Shown here: positions 36,232 through 47,870 of the stretch, one piece after another
Numbering within the stretch: the stretch's first letter is position 1
Layout: every line of letters begins with the position of its first letter
Assembly: GCA_029817715.1 (NCBI GenBank)
Contig: JARUPY010000538.1
Coordinates: 434,001-498,000, forward strand
From: Melastoma dodecandrum
Lineage: Eukaryota; Streptophyta; Magnoliopsida; Myrtales; Melastomataceae
Direction: 5' to 3'
Length of the DNA stretch: 64,000 nt
Position numbers and translations under genes: made by a program
The notes under the pieces: generated by a model
The model's database searches: none
What the model saw: the letters and a program-made list of their open reading frames with translations, nothing else
What the model was told of the DNA's origin: nothing

Positions 36232-38943
36232 AAAAAGACATGCAGGAAAGACCACATAGGAAACTCACCTCAAATGGAAACATGGTCTCTCCACCTTTCT
36301 CAACATCTGATAAGTACAACAAGAAAGAGGCAACCTGCATGAATAACACACTTTTAATTGCCTCTTGACAAAATGCACCTAGAATTTAGATTTCTCGAAC
36401 AACAAGACTAACTGCCACTAACATGTTTTGTAACTGAATAATTCGTTAAGGTTTTAAATTACCATAAAATATTTCTCACTCTTTTTTCTATTACAGCATA
36501 AGGCCGGATCAAAGAAAATAAAACAGTTTTGCAGCAACATAGAAAAGGATAAAGGCCCTGAGTATGAACATTATTAGATAGAAGTTTGTAGATTTTATAG
36601 CAATATTATTCCAGCCTGACGCTTCAGGCATTCCTATCCACTTCCAACATTTCCATCCTATCTGTATTTCTTCTGTTTCTCCTTTTGCTTGTTGTTCACA
36701 TTTCAATATCGTGTTTGATGAATAAATAAGTATTGTATAACATAGATGCAGATATCCTTTAACCAACAGTTCAGAGTAAGGGGTGTTCTGATTGAGCAGT
36801 GCTGGGGATGCTAACCAACCACTAAATTGAATGAACTGAAAAGGCATTAATTCCAATATCGCTTAAACAGACATCAAGAAACTATATTTGTAATAACTTC
36901 ACACTGATCTCTAAAGGAAGGCACTTTTCTGGATTAAATAGCTTAAAAGTGGTCTCGATGTCAAATTTGTATATCACAGTTTCACTTAATACAAGTTCAG
37001 CATGAAATGAAGGGGATATTTTGCAGAAAACATACCCTTTGACTCTTCTGAGGGCCATATTCAGATGGACTGAATGCATCGTAATGAGAATTATACCTCT
37101 GACCAACTTCATAGCGAAGTACATTAAATGCCTGAAACATGATGAAATGCCAAAAAAATAAAATAAAAAATCAGAATTTCCCTATTAATGAAAGGATAGC
37201 TAATTTTAAAAAATCTACCGCATATATCAGATATGTCATTACTTGCAACAAAATAGCAGTACTGAGAGGAACAGTCCTAACAGTGAAAAAAAATGAGCAA
37301 GTAGAAAGTATATACCATCCTAATAATGAACAAAAGAAGAAAACCAAATGAATTGACACACACGAGAAATTCTATTTTTAAAATATCCTTCCAAATTAGA
37401 CGACATGCTTCTGCTAGTAAAGAAAAGAAAAAGTTTAAAGGAAGAAAATAAGAGAAAAGAATCCAAGCATTGATACGTGCAAGAGAAGAAGACACATATA
37501 ACAGTCTAATGCAGAGACTAAAGGATAATCGTAGAAAATAGGACAGGGGTAAAATTAGACAACTCAATCTATTGTTACACAAAATGCTGATTGTCATGTC
37601 ACCAAACCAAAGAAAAATAAACATTTATAGTATACCAGCTAAAACTTTATCACCTCTCCATGGGACCTTGGAAGTGAGGTGGCTCTAGCTATCTTCTCCT
37701 CAATGAAGGCCAACACACCAGTTTTATCTTCAGAAGCACTTATAAACATTCCAGAGCTGTTTAAAGCCATAATATCAATTAAATTAACAAAGGACCTCTT
37801 TGGTGAACAATAGGATGCATATTTTCAGTTGTAGATAATCACATCCTGCATAAAAAATGATTACATTCATGTGTCAGATCCAACATATCTGGACCTGGAT
37901 ATGCACTTGAAAGATAATATTACATCAAAGACATTGGACAACTGACCAAGGTCATTGCCAATTGTAAGGACAAAGATATCAGTGCTAACAGCTAAATGAA
38001 TTCCTGGAGCCATGGGCAAATCCAAAAAGTTAACCAATGATGAAGAATTCATTTAAATCATGCTTAAATATGAAGTGATTCCAGGCTGATGAGTAGTTTC
38101 AAAATTTTACCCAAAGTAAACAATTAAAAGGACAAGTGTTACAAAATACACTAACCTGTGTCATAGCTACTTCTCAAGCATCCAATCAGAAACCCGGACC
38201 AAAACAGCTCATTATTCTCATAATCAGTGAGGACAAGAGAAATTACCTTGTTCTGATTCCCTGAGTGCTTTCAGTTGTTTCTCCCTTTCTCAAAGCTAAC
38301 GTCGAAGGCTTGAGACCAGACTTTGCGATCTTGATAATGCTTTCACATTGTTTTTTTTTTGTGGCAAAATTGGGGAAGTACAACGCTCTGGGTTTCCAGC
38401 TCAAAACCTGCCACTTACACACTTCCAACAAGATAAAATCTTGTCATACAAAGCAACCGCAAATATAACAAGCAAAGGGAATGAGGTGCCATGTTAATCA
38501 ATCAACCAAACCCGCATGCAACAACTCAAAAGGACAAGTGATCGACGAAGAGCCACAACACCTGAGAAGGAATCGTGGTGAAGGAGTCATCCCCGGTGTC
38601 GCCGTGAGGCAGCGGTTCGTAAGCCCTCTCCTCAGCCTCCAACTGCCGCCGTAAGTCCAATCCACCTTTAAACCTGACACCGCTGCCAATATCCTGATAC
38701 AGAAAAAGCAAAAGCGCGTTAACCGGGGCGACGAACGAAACAAGAAATGTGGAAGCAAAGGAAGATCTTAACCTGAGAAAGGAGGGAGGAGGAAGAGAAG
38801 AAGCCGACGAAGAAGAAGAAGCAGAAGCCAGCGATGAGGTAGGCAGGGGAGACGGAGAATCTGGACGACGTCAGCCTGGACTTGGAGGTCAACGCCCATC
38901 CGCTGCCGCCGCCCTGCTTCCCAGCCTGTCCCAGTGCCTTCGT

Positions 38944-41244
38944 CCCTCTGATGCAAGAGCTGGAGGGAACGGACGCTGGCGGGAAGACGAAGGAAGAAGG
39001 AGCAGAGGGAAGAGGAGTTCAAACACTGGGATTCGAAGAAGGGGGTCGGCCCACCCAGTGTTCAGTCAAGTGACGAGGCCGGCCCGAATTCAAGGGGGAA
39101 GGATGCGATTGGAAAGGAGGAAGGAAAGCTGGACTGGCGGGGAAATCTTGGGGAAGCAACAACGGCTCAACGGCCCCTGCAGAGGAGAAGGAATAAAGGG
39201 GAGAGGAGCGACCGAAGAGAGAGACTATGAAGAGAATTATAACATAATGGGGTTGGGAAAATATCTGGGAGGATAGGGGTGTGAGAGGTGTGGCGGTGAG
39301 GCTATTTGGTCTCCGGCCTGTCGAGTTCCGGCAGGGGTTTTATTTGAGTCGGTGACAGTTTGTAGTTTCCTTGTTGTTGTTTGGTTTAGTAAAGGCTCAG
39401 CTCCGTTTGGAGGTTTGGGGTGCGAGTTTCACGCATCACCCTCTCGTCGCCTCTCACACCCTCCTCTCTTCTTCCTCTTCGTCTCCTCCGCCAGGCGTGA
39501 CCGTGACCGGCTCTTACGCAGAAGCACCGCGCTGGAATTAGGAAGACGTCCGATCTTCTCCCTGGTTAAAATTTTCAATCGTCTCTTAGAAAGATATATA
39601 ATTCTTATGAATTTTTTAGACTTTTAACGATTTTAAAAAGAGGATACACACAACTTTTACACTGCGAACTTTATCGCGAAAAGTGACCAAAGTCTAGAAG
39701 ATCCCTCTCTTTCCACAACAATATGACACCTCCACAATCCAAAAGTTCCAACACGTGGCAGCTCCCCCCAAGCATATAGCAGTTCTACACAAGCGGACAA
39801 CACCTTTTACTTAGATTGTATTGTCGGCTCCACAACTTGTTCAACTCCTCACAAAAGATTTCCAACTCGTGGTAGATCAACATGAGCACGTACCATGCAA
39901 GTAGACAACACATATATTCAATGTTTGGATTTTCCCTCCGACAGCTCAATATCCTACTTATGTACACACACCATCAAGTCAGTTAAAAAACAATTAATGT
40001 CAGTACTTCATTGTGTGCCTTGAATGTGACCCTTCTCTTACCCACTGTCCGTCGGCACTCCTCACGACTTCTTCGTCAAGCCTACAATGAGCTCGTCCTG
40101 CCATAGTGGAGCCTAGTCCTTCAAACCTCACTCGCATTCTGCACAGCTTGATCTCGGGACACCAACGTTTTGTAATTGGATATTAACCCCCAAAACGAAA
40201 GCTCACAAATTATACAACTATCGCAACGGTCTCAAATCTCCTCATCACACTAAAAAGAAGTTCTATCTTATATAATTACAAAATTTATTTACAAAAAGCA
40301 AAGTTGCTTGCGGAACTGGTATCGTAATTGGTACCGAACCGACATGATAAATTCTCGGGTAACTTTTTAACTCCTAAGTAAATTATAAGTCCTAAAAATA
40401 AGAAATAGCACCGGTGAGTTTCAGATTTCATATCCGGAACATGGACATTGCTCATCCCTGATGCTAAAACCAGCAGAAGTTAAATAAACTATGAAAATGA
40501 ATGTTAATATAGTGCAAAATCAACCCAACAAGAAGGGATCCAAATCGGTGAAACATTGGGCCCAAAATGGGCTTTAGTTTCCCCTTTGGGTAAAAATGAT
40601 ATCGAGTCCAAGAAAGAGATGGAATTCGGGGATGGGGGGAGGGCTTTTGCTTTCCCAGTTGTTGTTCCCCTACTAAGCCACATGATAAAAAAAAATGAAT
40701 CAACCCGCAGAAAAGAAAACTACAAAAAATTCCCTGGATTTAATCCCCACAAACCCAATCTCGACCGATGCATGTAATGCCAATGCCAAACAAAACAACT
40801 CCATCCCATCCCATCCCACACTTCTGTATGTGGACTGGACTGCCTCGATTTAATAAAACCACTTGACCAAGTCTCTATCCCAAAACAAATTATGAAAAAA
40901 CTCAAGCCGGCATCATTTTTGGTCTCCCACCCAAATCGAATCCCATCATTTTCATCGATCGGGGAATCAAATAACATACTTTGATATTCATTTTGATGCC
41001 GACTAACTCCGCCAGGGGTGGGGGTAATAATTACTAATACATATGGCCCAATATCTACGACCCCAACTAACCTCCCTCCCCGGACCAACGAGGGCTAAGT
41101 TTTATTTCGGAAACAAATTAAAACCCCTTTGAAAATGAAAACGTCAACTTAAATAATAATAATAATACTTAATATATGTAGTCATAAAAATAAGATAATG
41201 ATGAGGTGGAGGGAGGAGCTGGTGGTGGTGGTGGTGGTTTTAAG
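38944..41244. other. Intergenic between P4H and KAI2 genes
   Basis: The left part holds the 5' flank of the P4H locus, GC-rich to about 39,220. From 39,600 it is AT-rich without supported genes. Short direct repeats around TCCACAA and CGTGG occur between 39,710 and 39,880. The right end is the 3' flank of the KAI2-type gene, with a GGT microsatellite at 41219-41239. Confidence 0.5.
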
Positions 41245-42157
41245 CTAAGCGGTGATATTTTCCCGGATATGCCTGAGCAAGACGGGGACCACGACCTCCG
41301 GCGAGCTTAGCTGCGGCAGGTGTCCCTCCGTCGGCATCACCTCAACTACCGACTCCCCGCCCACGTTTTGGTGGAGGTACTCCGCCACGTTCACCGGCAC
41401 GGCGAGGTCCTTGGTGCTCTGGACGATGTGGCACGGCACTCTCAGTAGCCCAAGGTAAGGCCTCATGTCTCCCTCGAATATGTGCTTGAGCACACACAGG
41501 GCGATGTCCGGCCTCATGTTGAACAGCGTCCTGCTGAATTCCTGGACAGCAACTGATTCCATGTCTCCTCCCACCGCGAGGGGAGCGAAACCTGTGCACC
41601 ACGCCTGGTAGTTCTCGCTCATTGCCCTGAAGAGCTGGTCCAGTTCCTCCTGCTCGAACCCCCCGTAGTAATCAGGATCGTTCAGATACCTGCGCACGGA
41701 ATCCACACTGTCGAACCTATTCGCATCGATAGGTAATCAACCTCCGAAGTCGATTAAGTTCCTTCCTTGTAATTAACCCTCATTATTACCGGGGGGAGGC
41801 GGCGAGCATAACGAGCTTAGAGAAGAGGTCAGGGCGGGTGATGGCGGCGACGACTCCGACCATGGCAGAGAGGGAGTGGCCGACGAAGATGCAGGAGTAG
41901 ATGCCAAGCTCCTCAAGGATGGAGATGAGGTCGTAGGCGAAGCCGTCGAGGGAGGAGTAACGGTCAAAGTCGAAGTAGTCGGGGTTGGTGGTGCCAGCTC
42001 CCATGTTGTCGTAGAGGACGACGCGGAAGGTGTCTACGAGGTGGGGGACGAGGTGCTTCCATACAGACTGGTCGGTGCCGAAGCCGTGGGCGAGGACGAT
42101 GGTCTCGTCGCCATTCCCGATGACCTTCACGTTGTGAGCTTCTTCAACGATCCCCAT
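41245..42157 (-). CDS. KAI2: KAI2/HTL-type alpha/beta hydrolase receptor
   Basis: KAI2 is the karrikin and putative endogenous-ligand receptor that acts with the F-box protein MAX2 to remove SMAX1-type repressors in nucleus and cytosol (family knowledge). Two exons, 42157-41790 and 41689-41245, with a 100-bp GT-AG intron, give 270 residues, exactly the family length. The catalytic triad is Ser95 (GHSLSAM), Asp217 (STKDLAVP) and His246 (TEGHLPQL). Pocket residues visible include Phe26, Tyr124, Phe134, Trp153 and Phe157. [10 protein letters not shown] and KHLVPHLVD favour KAI2 over D14. The acceptor at 41690 is chosen because it gives [15 protein letters not shown], matching the family. An upstream AG would insert nine residues. 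Residue 96 is Leu instead of the usual Val. A TATA-like TTATAATAT lies about 75 bp upstream on the minus strand. Confidence 0.94.
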
Positions 42158-44712
42158 TCCGTTTCCTCCTATTTTAACCCGCCTTCTTTGGGCTTTTGTG
42201 TTTGGATTTGGTTCGTATCGGGGATATTATAAGATCCCTGTTAAATAACAAGGCCCCCTCATTTCTAGAGAAATTTCTGTGCCTTTTGACATCTCATAAA
42301 TTGCATAATCAGTCCTCCACCCCTTTTACTTTTACGCGTTTCCGCATTATACTTCTCCGAATGTATTAATTTACTCCAACAATCGTTGCTCGAGTGCGTT
42401 ATATTACAAATCCGGGATAAAATTTTCAAATCTTCAAAATCTAGGATGATTGATATAAAGGATGTCGGTCGGTTTGTCTGTGTTTATGGATGACAAAGGA
42501 GGAAAGAATAGATGCATACATTTTTTTTTTAATATGATTTCATATTTCTCGTTTATGGATATTATTATTATTAGCCCCCACCCCACGTTGCACAATTTCT
42601 GGTGGTCCATAATCATTTCCGGTTATTATTTAAAAGGTTCGAATGACATGGACGATACATGAACACGCTGCTTCATTTGAAATTTCTTTTTTTTTTTTTT
42701 ATTCTCGCAGTTCTTTTAGCAAAAAAATTTCACCCAGACCTTTTACACCTCATGTTTCTGATAAAAAAATTAGAGCTCGTAGTTATATTAATTATGTTTT
42801 TTTTATATATAAACAAAATTAGTTTAGTTTACTCACTCTCCCCTTTGCTCCCATTTCCAACGTTTTTGTCAGCTTTCTTCTTGGACGATGACAATACCTT
42901 CCCGCAACTCGACTCATGTCGGTGTAATTAGTTCGGATCATCGACTTAGAAACATAAATAAAAATGAATATTGTTCTATAAGTACTTCAAATCAAACATA
43001 GAAATTAAAACTTTCACACGAAAATCCACAAAATTAACAATATAGTTAATTTGTATAAGTGATTGTAAAATCATTCGGGTCACAAATTCTCTGTCTGATA
43101 GAGAGAAAATTAAGCTTTTTAAGAAGTTCTAATGTGATGACGAAAGAGCTGGTTTTATTAAAATTGGAATTTTATTTTTAGTGGGGAGGTTTGCCACTTG
43201 TGGCTTACCTGGAGATTTGGAATTGTGGGTGGATAGAAACATAAAGTGATGGTTCATTGAATTGAGCTTGGGGGGTCACTCCTTTGAAAGTGATATGTCC
43301 ACTGGATGATCAGATGATATTAGACTACTAATCGATTCGAAAGTAAATAAAGCAAAAGGTTATCCTCGTCCCATCACCCATTTCCTCGGTTGAGATTTTC
43401 TTTATATATATAAAAAAATATAACGTTTTCATTTAAAACTGAATACGAATAATATATATTGTCATAACTTAATTCAACCCTAACCTAAAAACCCAATCGC
43501 TGTTACATCTAAACAGCAAATTATAATCTTTTTGAAAAAAAAAATTATGGTTCTACCTAGTTGTAAAATCTACAAACTTTCTAGAAAATAGAATGAATTA
43601 TCATGATGCGAGTGACTTTCGAAATAGATTTGTATCAGCGACCCATTTCGGCAAATAAGTTAGGATAATCGTATCATTAATTTTTATTTTAACTAACATA
43701 TAAAAAACTAATTTTGGTTTTCTTTCTCCGACTTTTTCCTTCTTCTTTCAAGATTTATCTATCTATTTATTTATTTTATTTAGTGTTGCGTGATTCAGTC
43801 TTTACAGTTATAGTGAAACACGATATTCATTATAGTCCGTTTGTTACATTGATTTTGTTTAAAGAAAGAGAACGATTAAGAAAAAGGCTGATCTTTTTGG
43901 GTGATTTGTGGGTTTTTTATATTAACGTGACATTGTCTAAAAACGTTGAACAACTAAAAAACTGCAGTTTCTCTCATCCTTTTCATTAGTAATATTGAAT
44001 TACTAGTTATGTCCACGAACAATTCTAATGCTACTCCTAGCATGAATAAAGGATAAATGCTCTCGTCGTTAAAGTCAGGAGAATTTAAAATATTTAGCTA
44101 AGATATAGGAAAACATAATTGAAATTAAAAATGAAACAAAAACAAATTAAAATTTAGCTAAAAGAACTCGACGGGAATTTGTCTGTATCAGGCGTAAGCT
44201 TTTTTTTTTTCCTTAATATTTTTCCATGGGGAATTGGGTAACATCAAGTCCTTCCACAAAACATCAACAACAAAGAGTGCAGGGGACACACATGGTAATA
44301 ATCAATCATTCTTGCCAGCAGGGAGAGAGGCGCATTTAACTACTCTCTCTGGTGGTTCTCATGTTTTTGGGAGGGCAAAAGATAAATGCAGCACTACGTG
44401 GATGCGGACGAAAAAGCCAGCAAAGAAATCAGTTCCATCACGTGTACCTGTTCCCCATCTTACAGTTCTTCCAGTGGTCCTGGTTGATAAGGGGACACCC
44501 TCTTCAATCCCAATCCCAATCCCATCCCATCAACTCCACACCTGTTCCTCGTAAATGATCGCATCAGATTACTACCTCGATAAGACCACCAACCCTCATC
44601 CTCCATTAATGTATGGAGCTGACATGAATTAAAGGGATACCAAATAAAACTCCTGTGATTTTCATCATCGGCGATTGACAGCCGGAACAACAGGTCCCAC
44701 CGCCGAATGGTC
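42158..44712. other. Intergenic, AT-rich
   Basis: The left end is the promoter of the minus-strand KAI2-type gene. The remainder is AT-rich with T and A homopolymers and no supported gene, RNA gene or repeat with ends. The right end, about 44,500-44,712, would be the 3' UTR of the TBL gene. Confidence 0.5.
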
Positions 44713-47266
44713 TTACCTCGTGCGTCTATAGTTGTTCAAGACCGCCACGAGCATATCGTTCCAGGTGTCCGTGATTCCCGGCAGGCACCAATGCATGCAA
44801 TCGTCGTGTTTCTTACCTCCGGCAGTGGACGGGTGGGCATCCGCCCGGAACTCGCTCAAACCAGTCACGTCTAGGATGTGAAAACCAGACCCTTTGAGGG
44901 CCTTGATGAGGTGGTTGTTGACCAAACGGGTCTCCACATTTGTGCCGTTGTTCTCCACGGCAAAGAACTCTTCCACCTGTGACAAGGATGACGACTATGT
45001 ATTGGCGGGGACTAAAAATGGCGATAATCAAACACTGGCTCCAAACGTATACAAAATTATCTGGTCTGACCTGGTCAGATGTCAGGGGTTTTGTTCGGGG
45101 ACAAGAACCGCCTTGATCCCAATCGCCACCTTCGAAATGTCTTGGAGATTGTGTGCGAAAGAACTTGATGGCATCAGGTCTGGCTTCTCTATTGACAAAC
45201 TCGATCTGATGGATAAAGCAGATTTCAGGAAAAAGAAACTATTATGAATATAGTAGCTTCAGATCAACCAGGCCATCAATATAAATCCCAGCAATGTTAT
45301 CCCCACCCATACGCTTATTTGGATAGTGTTTCAGGGAAGTACCATATGTTTCAAAACTAAATCCAGACCATCCTCGGGAAAGAGCGGAGGGATGACCGGT
45401 TTACCATCTAGAAAGAAAAGCATTGGTGATTTCACTGGATCAAATTTTGAAGGAGCCCACCACCTAAATCACATGGACAGCAATAAAAATGAGATATCTA
45501 CTCATTTTTTAGGGAGAAATAAAGGAAGGTTCGCTAATAGAAAACGGTTAGGCTTTCACATCGGTGATCACTAGAGTAACTACATCAAAGTGGTTTCTTC
45601 TGAAGAAAAAGGAATAATAATAATAACCTTTGAACTGAATAGCGGCTAACAAAAGGGTGGCTACTATAAATTTGACTAAACTGAAGCCTAGAGGAATTAC
45701 CAGTGTCCAGTATTGAATATTAGGACATGGTGAAAAGGAGGAGCAGCAGCCCATGTTCCTTCTGGAGTATCTACATCGACTCTGTAGCCATCCTTGTACC
45801 CCATTGACTCCAGCTGACCACCATTGGCATTTGGTGACCATCTGAATTTCCATTACAATAGTTATCAACACAGCAGACAAAACTAGAAACATTTGCAAAC
45901 AATCATAGAGAGTAGTTCTCTCAAACCTACACCTGAAAAGAACGTTGATCTGCTAAACATATACCTTAGAGAACTTCCCAACTGAAAAACTACACATTTA
46001 ACTGACAAGAGGAATCAATATTATTGTAATTGCAGCAAAAAATTTTAAAAAGAGGCTCAACAAAACTAACTGCTCATAAGAAATGAATTGTCTCGACATA
46101 TAAGCCTATAATCTAAGCAACATTCTCCAACAAATAAGCCCTAAGGATTATCTTATATATTGATGTTCCATAATTTAATGACGAATTTTTCCATCACAAG
46201 GAATTTGCCAATACAAATTTGGAAAAAAACTATAATATGAAAGCAGCAATTGCACAGGGTAAGCTCAAGAGTTACTACAAATAATAACTCTACCAAGCCT
46301 GCATTAACTACAAATTAGCACAGCAAAGCAGGGTTTTACTATGGAAAGCATACCTTACCTACCATACCGAGCCAAAAGATTCGTCCGGTGGTACGCAATT
46401 GTGAGGTTGTACTTGAGAAAAGTGAACCCCCGGTCAGCACCAGCCGGACGCCATTTCTTCACCTCACTGGAGTAACGTTTCAACGTGCAGAAAAGTGATA
46501 CGAACATATTCCGGTTCAATGAGTCCCCCACAAACCCTGCATGGATCAAAATTCATGAGCCCCTCTCAGATGGTGATGCACACAGCGCCCATAAAGCATT
46601 CAACCAAATTTCAAATGCCTCCAGTATAATCCCCACAATTTTTCATGAAATTGCTGCATTATCGCCTTTTCTCTGCTATAGTGAAAGTAAGGCGAGCCAT
46701 ACGAAATCCGACCTCTGTTTTTTCATTGGGAGCGTGGTCATGGAGTTCCGCTAAATGTAAGGACCAAAATGACAATGCACATTACTCAGCAACTGCAATT
46801 CCAACGATGCGCAAACAGAGACCTCTATCTCGAACACAAAATACAGCTTCACATCTAAATTGCCATTACGATAATCCTGACATCGCCGTCGATGCTTACC
46901 AATGTTAGTGTCACGATAAGCCTCGAGGAAAGCGGCTGCGTCAAACGGCGGGAGGTTGCAGCCGTGAGGCCTCCATCGCCACTTGACGAGATCGCGACCG
47001 TTGGACTTGCCGCTGGAGACGCAGTTCCATCCCTTGAAGATCTCCTTGCAGGAATCATCGTACCTCAAGGCGTCGAACCCCGGGTCGTACAACCACGATC
47101 CGACCGAATAGTTGCAAGAAGACGAGGAGGAGGAGGAGGAGAGTGATGAAGAGATCGAAGGAGTGCGGGAGAGGTCTAGGGTTTTGAGGATGAGGTAGAG
47201 GGAGACGAAAGTAAGGAGAGAGAGAACTGGAAGGAGCGAGTGGCGAGGCTTCTGTTGGCGGTGCAT
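44713..47266 (-). CDS. Trichome birefringence-like protein (TBL12/13 type)
   Basis: Golgi wall-polysaccharide O-acetyltransferase family (PC-esterase/DUF231); the substrate of the TBL12/13 group is not known to me. Exons: 47266-46900, 46536-46359, 45841-45701, 45463-45343, 45205-45071, 44976-44713. All are GT-AG, and phases close to 401 residues. The N-terminal anchor LLPVLSLLTFVSLYLIL (about 11-27) is followed by a Ser-rich stem, then the TBL domain (CNYSVGSWLYD, CKEIFKGWNC). The GDS motif is GFVGDSLNRNMF at the exon 1-2 junction (about residues 123-134). The DxxH motif is in KHDDCMHWCLPGITDTWND near the C-terminus. The sequence closely follows Arabidopsis TBL12/13 across FFRTQSPRHFEGGDWDQGGSC and FRADAHPS. 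Both catalytic motifs are present and the gene looks intact. Confidence 0.93.
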
Positions 47267-47870
47267 CGGCGGCGAGAAGATGTCGTCGTTGCTGGACCCG
47301 GGATCCTGCTGTGACTGGTTTAGATGTCTGGCCTTGAGCCCCGTTCGGTTTGGGAAATATTCTTTTAAAAACTGTTACTCCGAAAATTCTGAAATGTAAA
47401 AATCGATTTTAAAAAGAAAATTATTATTTGTCCTAACATTAAGCAAAATTTTTAAAAGCTTAAATTGAGAATCGTTTTGATAAACCTGATGCAATGATGA
47501 GTTGAATCCAGGAATAAGAGAATGGAATAAAAAGCGACGAATTTAAAAAGCCTAACGCATCCTACCGCTCGGATTGAGTGGAAAGAGGCTTCCTAATACA
47601 TAAATAATTAACGAATTAAATACAGAATCATATTAAAAATAAAAATTTGTCTACAGTCATTATGATTTGCTGCGACAATGTTTTTAACAGAGAATTCTAA
47701 TTGATTCATTCAATACAAGGATAACGTATAAAAATGTACAGGGGTCCTTTCATCCTCAAAACTAAATAGGGAATATAAGTTTAGACCGATCATAAGCGGT
47801 CCTGCATAAACTTGTAGTGCGACCTGTTTCTTGAAACTCGTTTAGCACCCGAAGATATATGCACGGTTAC
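47267..47870. other. Intergenic between TBL and CGR3-type genes
   Basis: This 0.6-kb space holds the promoter of the minus-strand TBL gene and the 3' flank of the CGR3-type gene. It is AT-rich with no coding signal. Confidence 0.6.

Larger units (their letters stand above)
28480..38943 (-). pseudogene. Prolyl 4-hydroxylase gene, TE-expanded and probably broken
   Basis: 2-oxoglutarate/Fe(II) oxygenase that would hydroxylate proline in secreted wall proteins in the ER/Golgi (family knowledge). Eight exons are recoverable: 38943-38773, 38693-38562, 38407-38247, 37756-37654, 37131-37036, 36334-36269, 34235-34117, 28569-28480. Exon 1 encodes a membrane anchor (AYLIAGFCFFFFVGFF). Iron ligands are visible: HYD around residue 205, then His in SLHGRSCPV, and the 2-oxoglutarate Lys in KWVATKW. 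Defects: no in-frame ATG exists in exon 1, where ACG at 38941-38943 occupies the expected start. Exon 7 is 119 bp, one base short in a T run near GDGLLF, which shifts the frame before the last His and Lys. Exon 3 has an A10 run encoding KKK, and exon 8 has an extra Arg. Intron 6 holds a LINE fragment and intron 7 a copia element. Sequencing error at the 1-bp gap is possible. Confidence 0.75.

Noticed and set aside
41690..41715. Upstream KAI2 acceptor that would add nine residues (FDSVDSVRR)
   Set aside because: The inner acceptor gives exactly 270 residues and the conserved SPRYLND junction.
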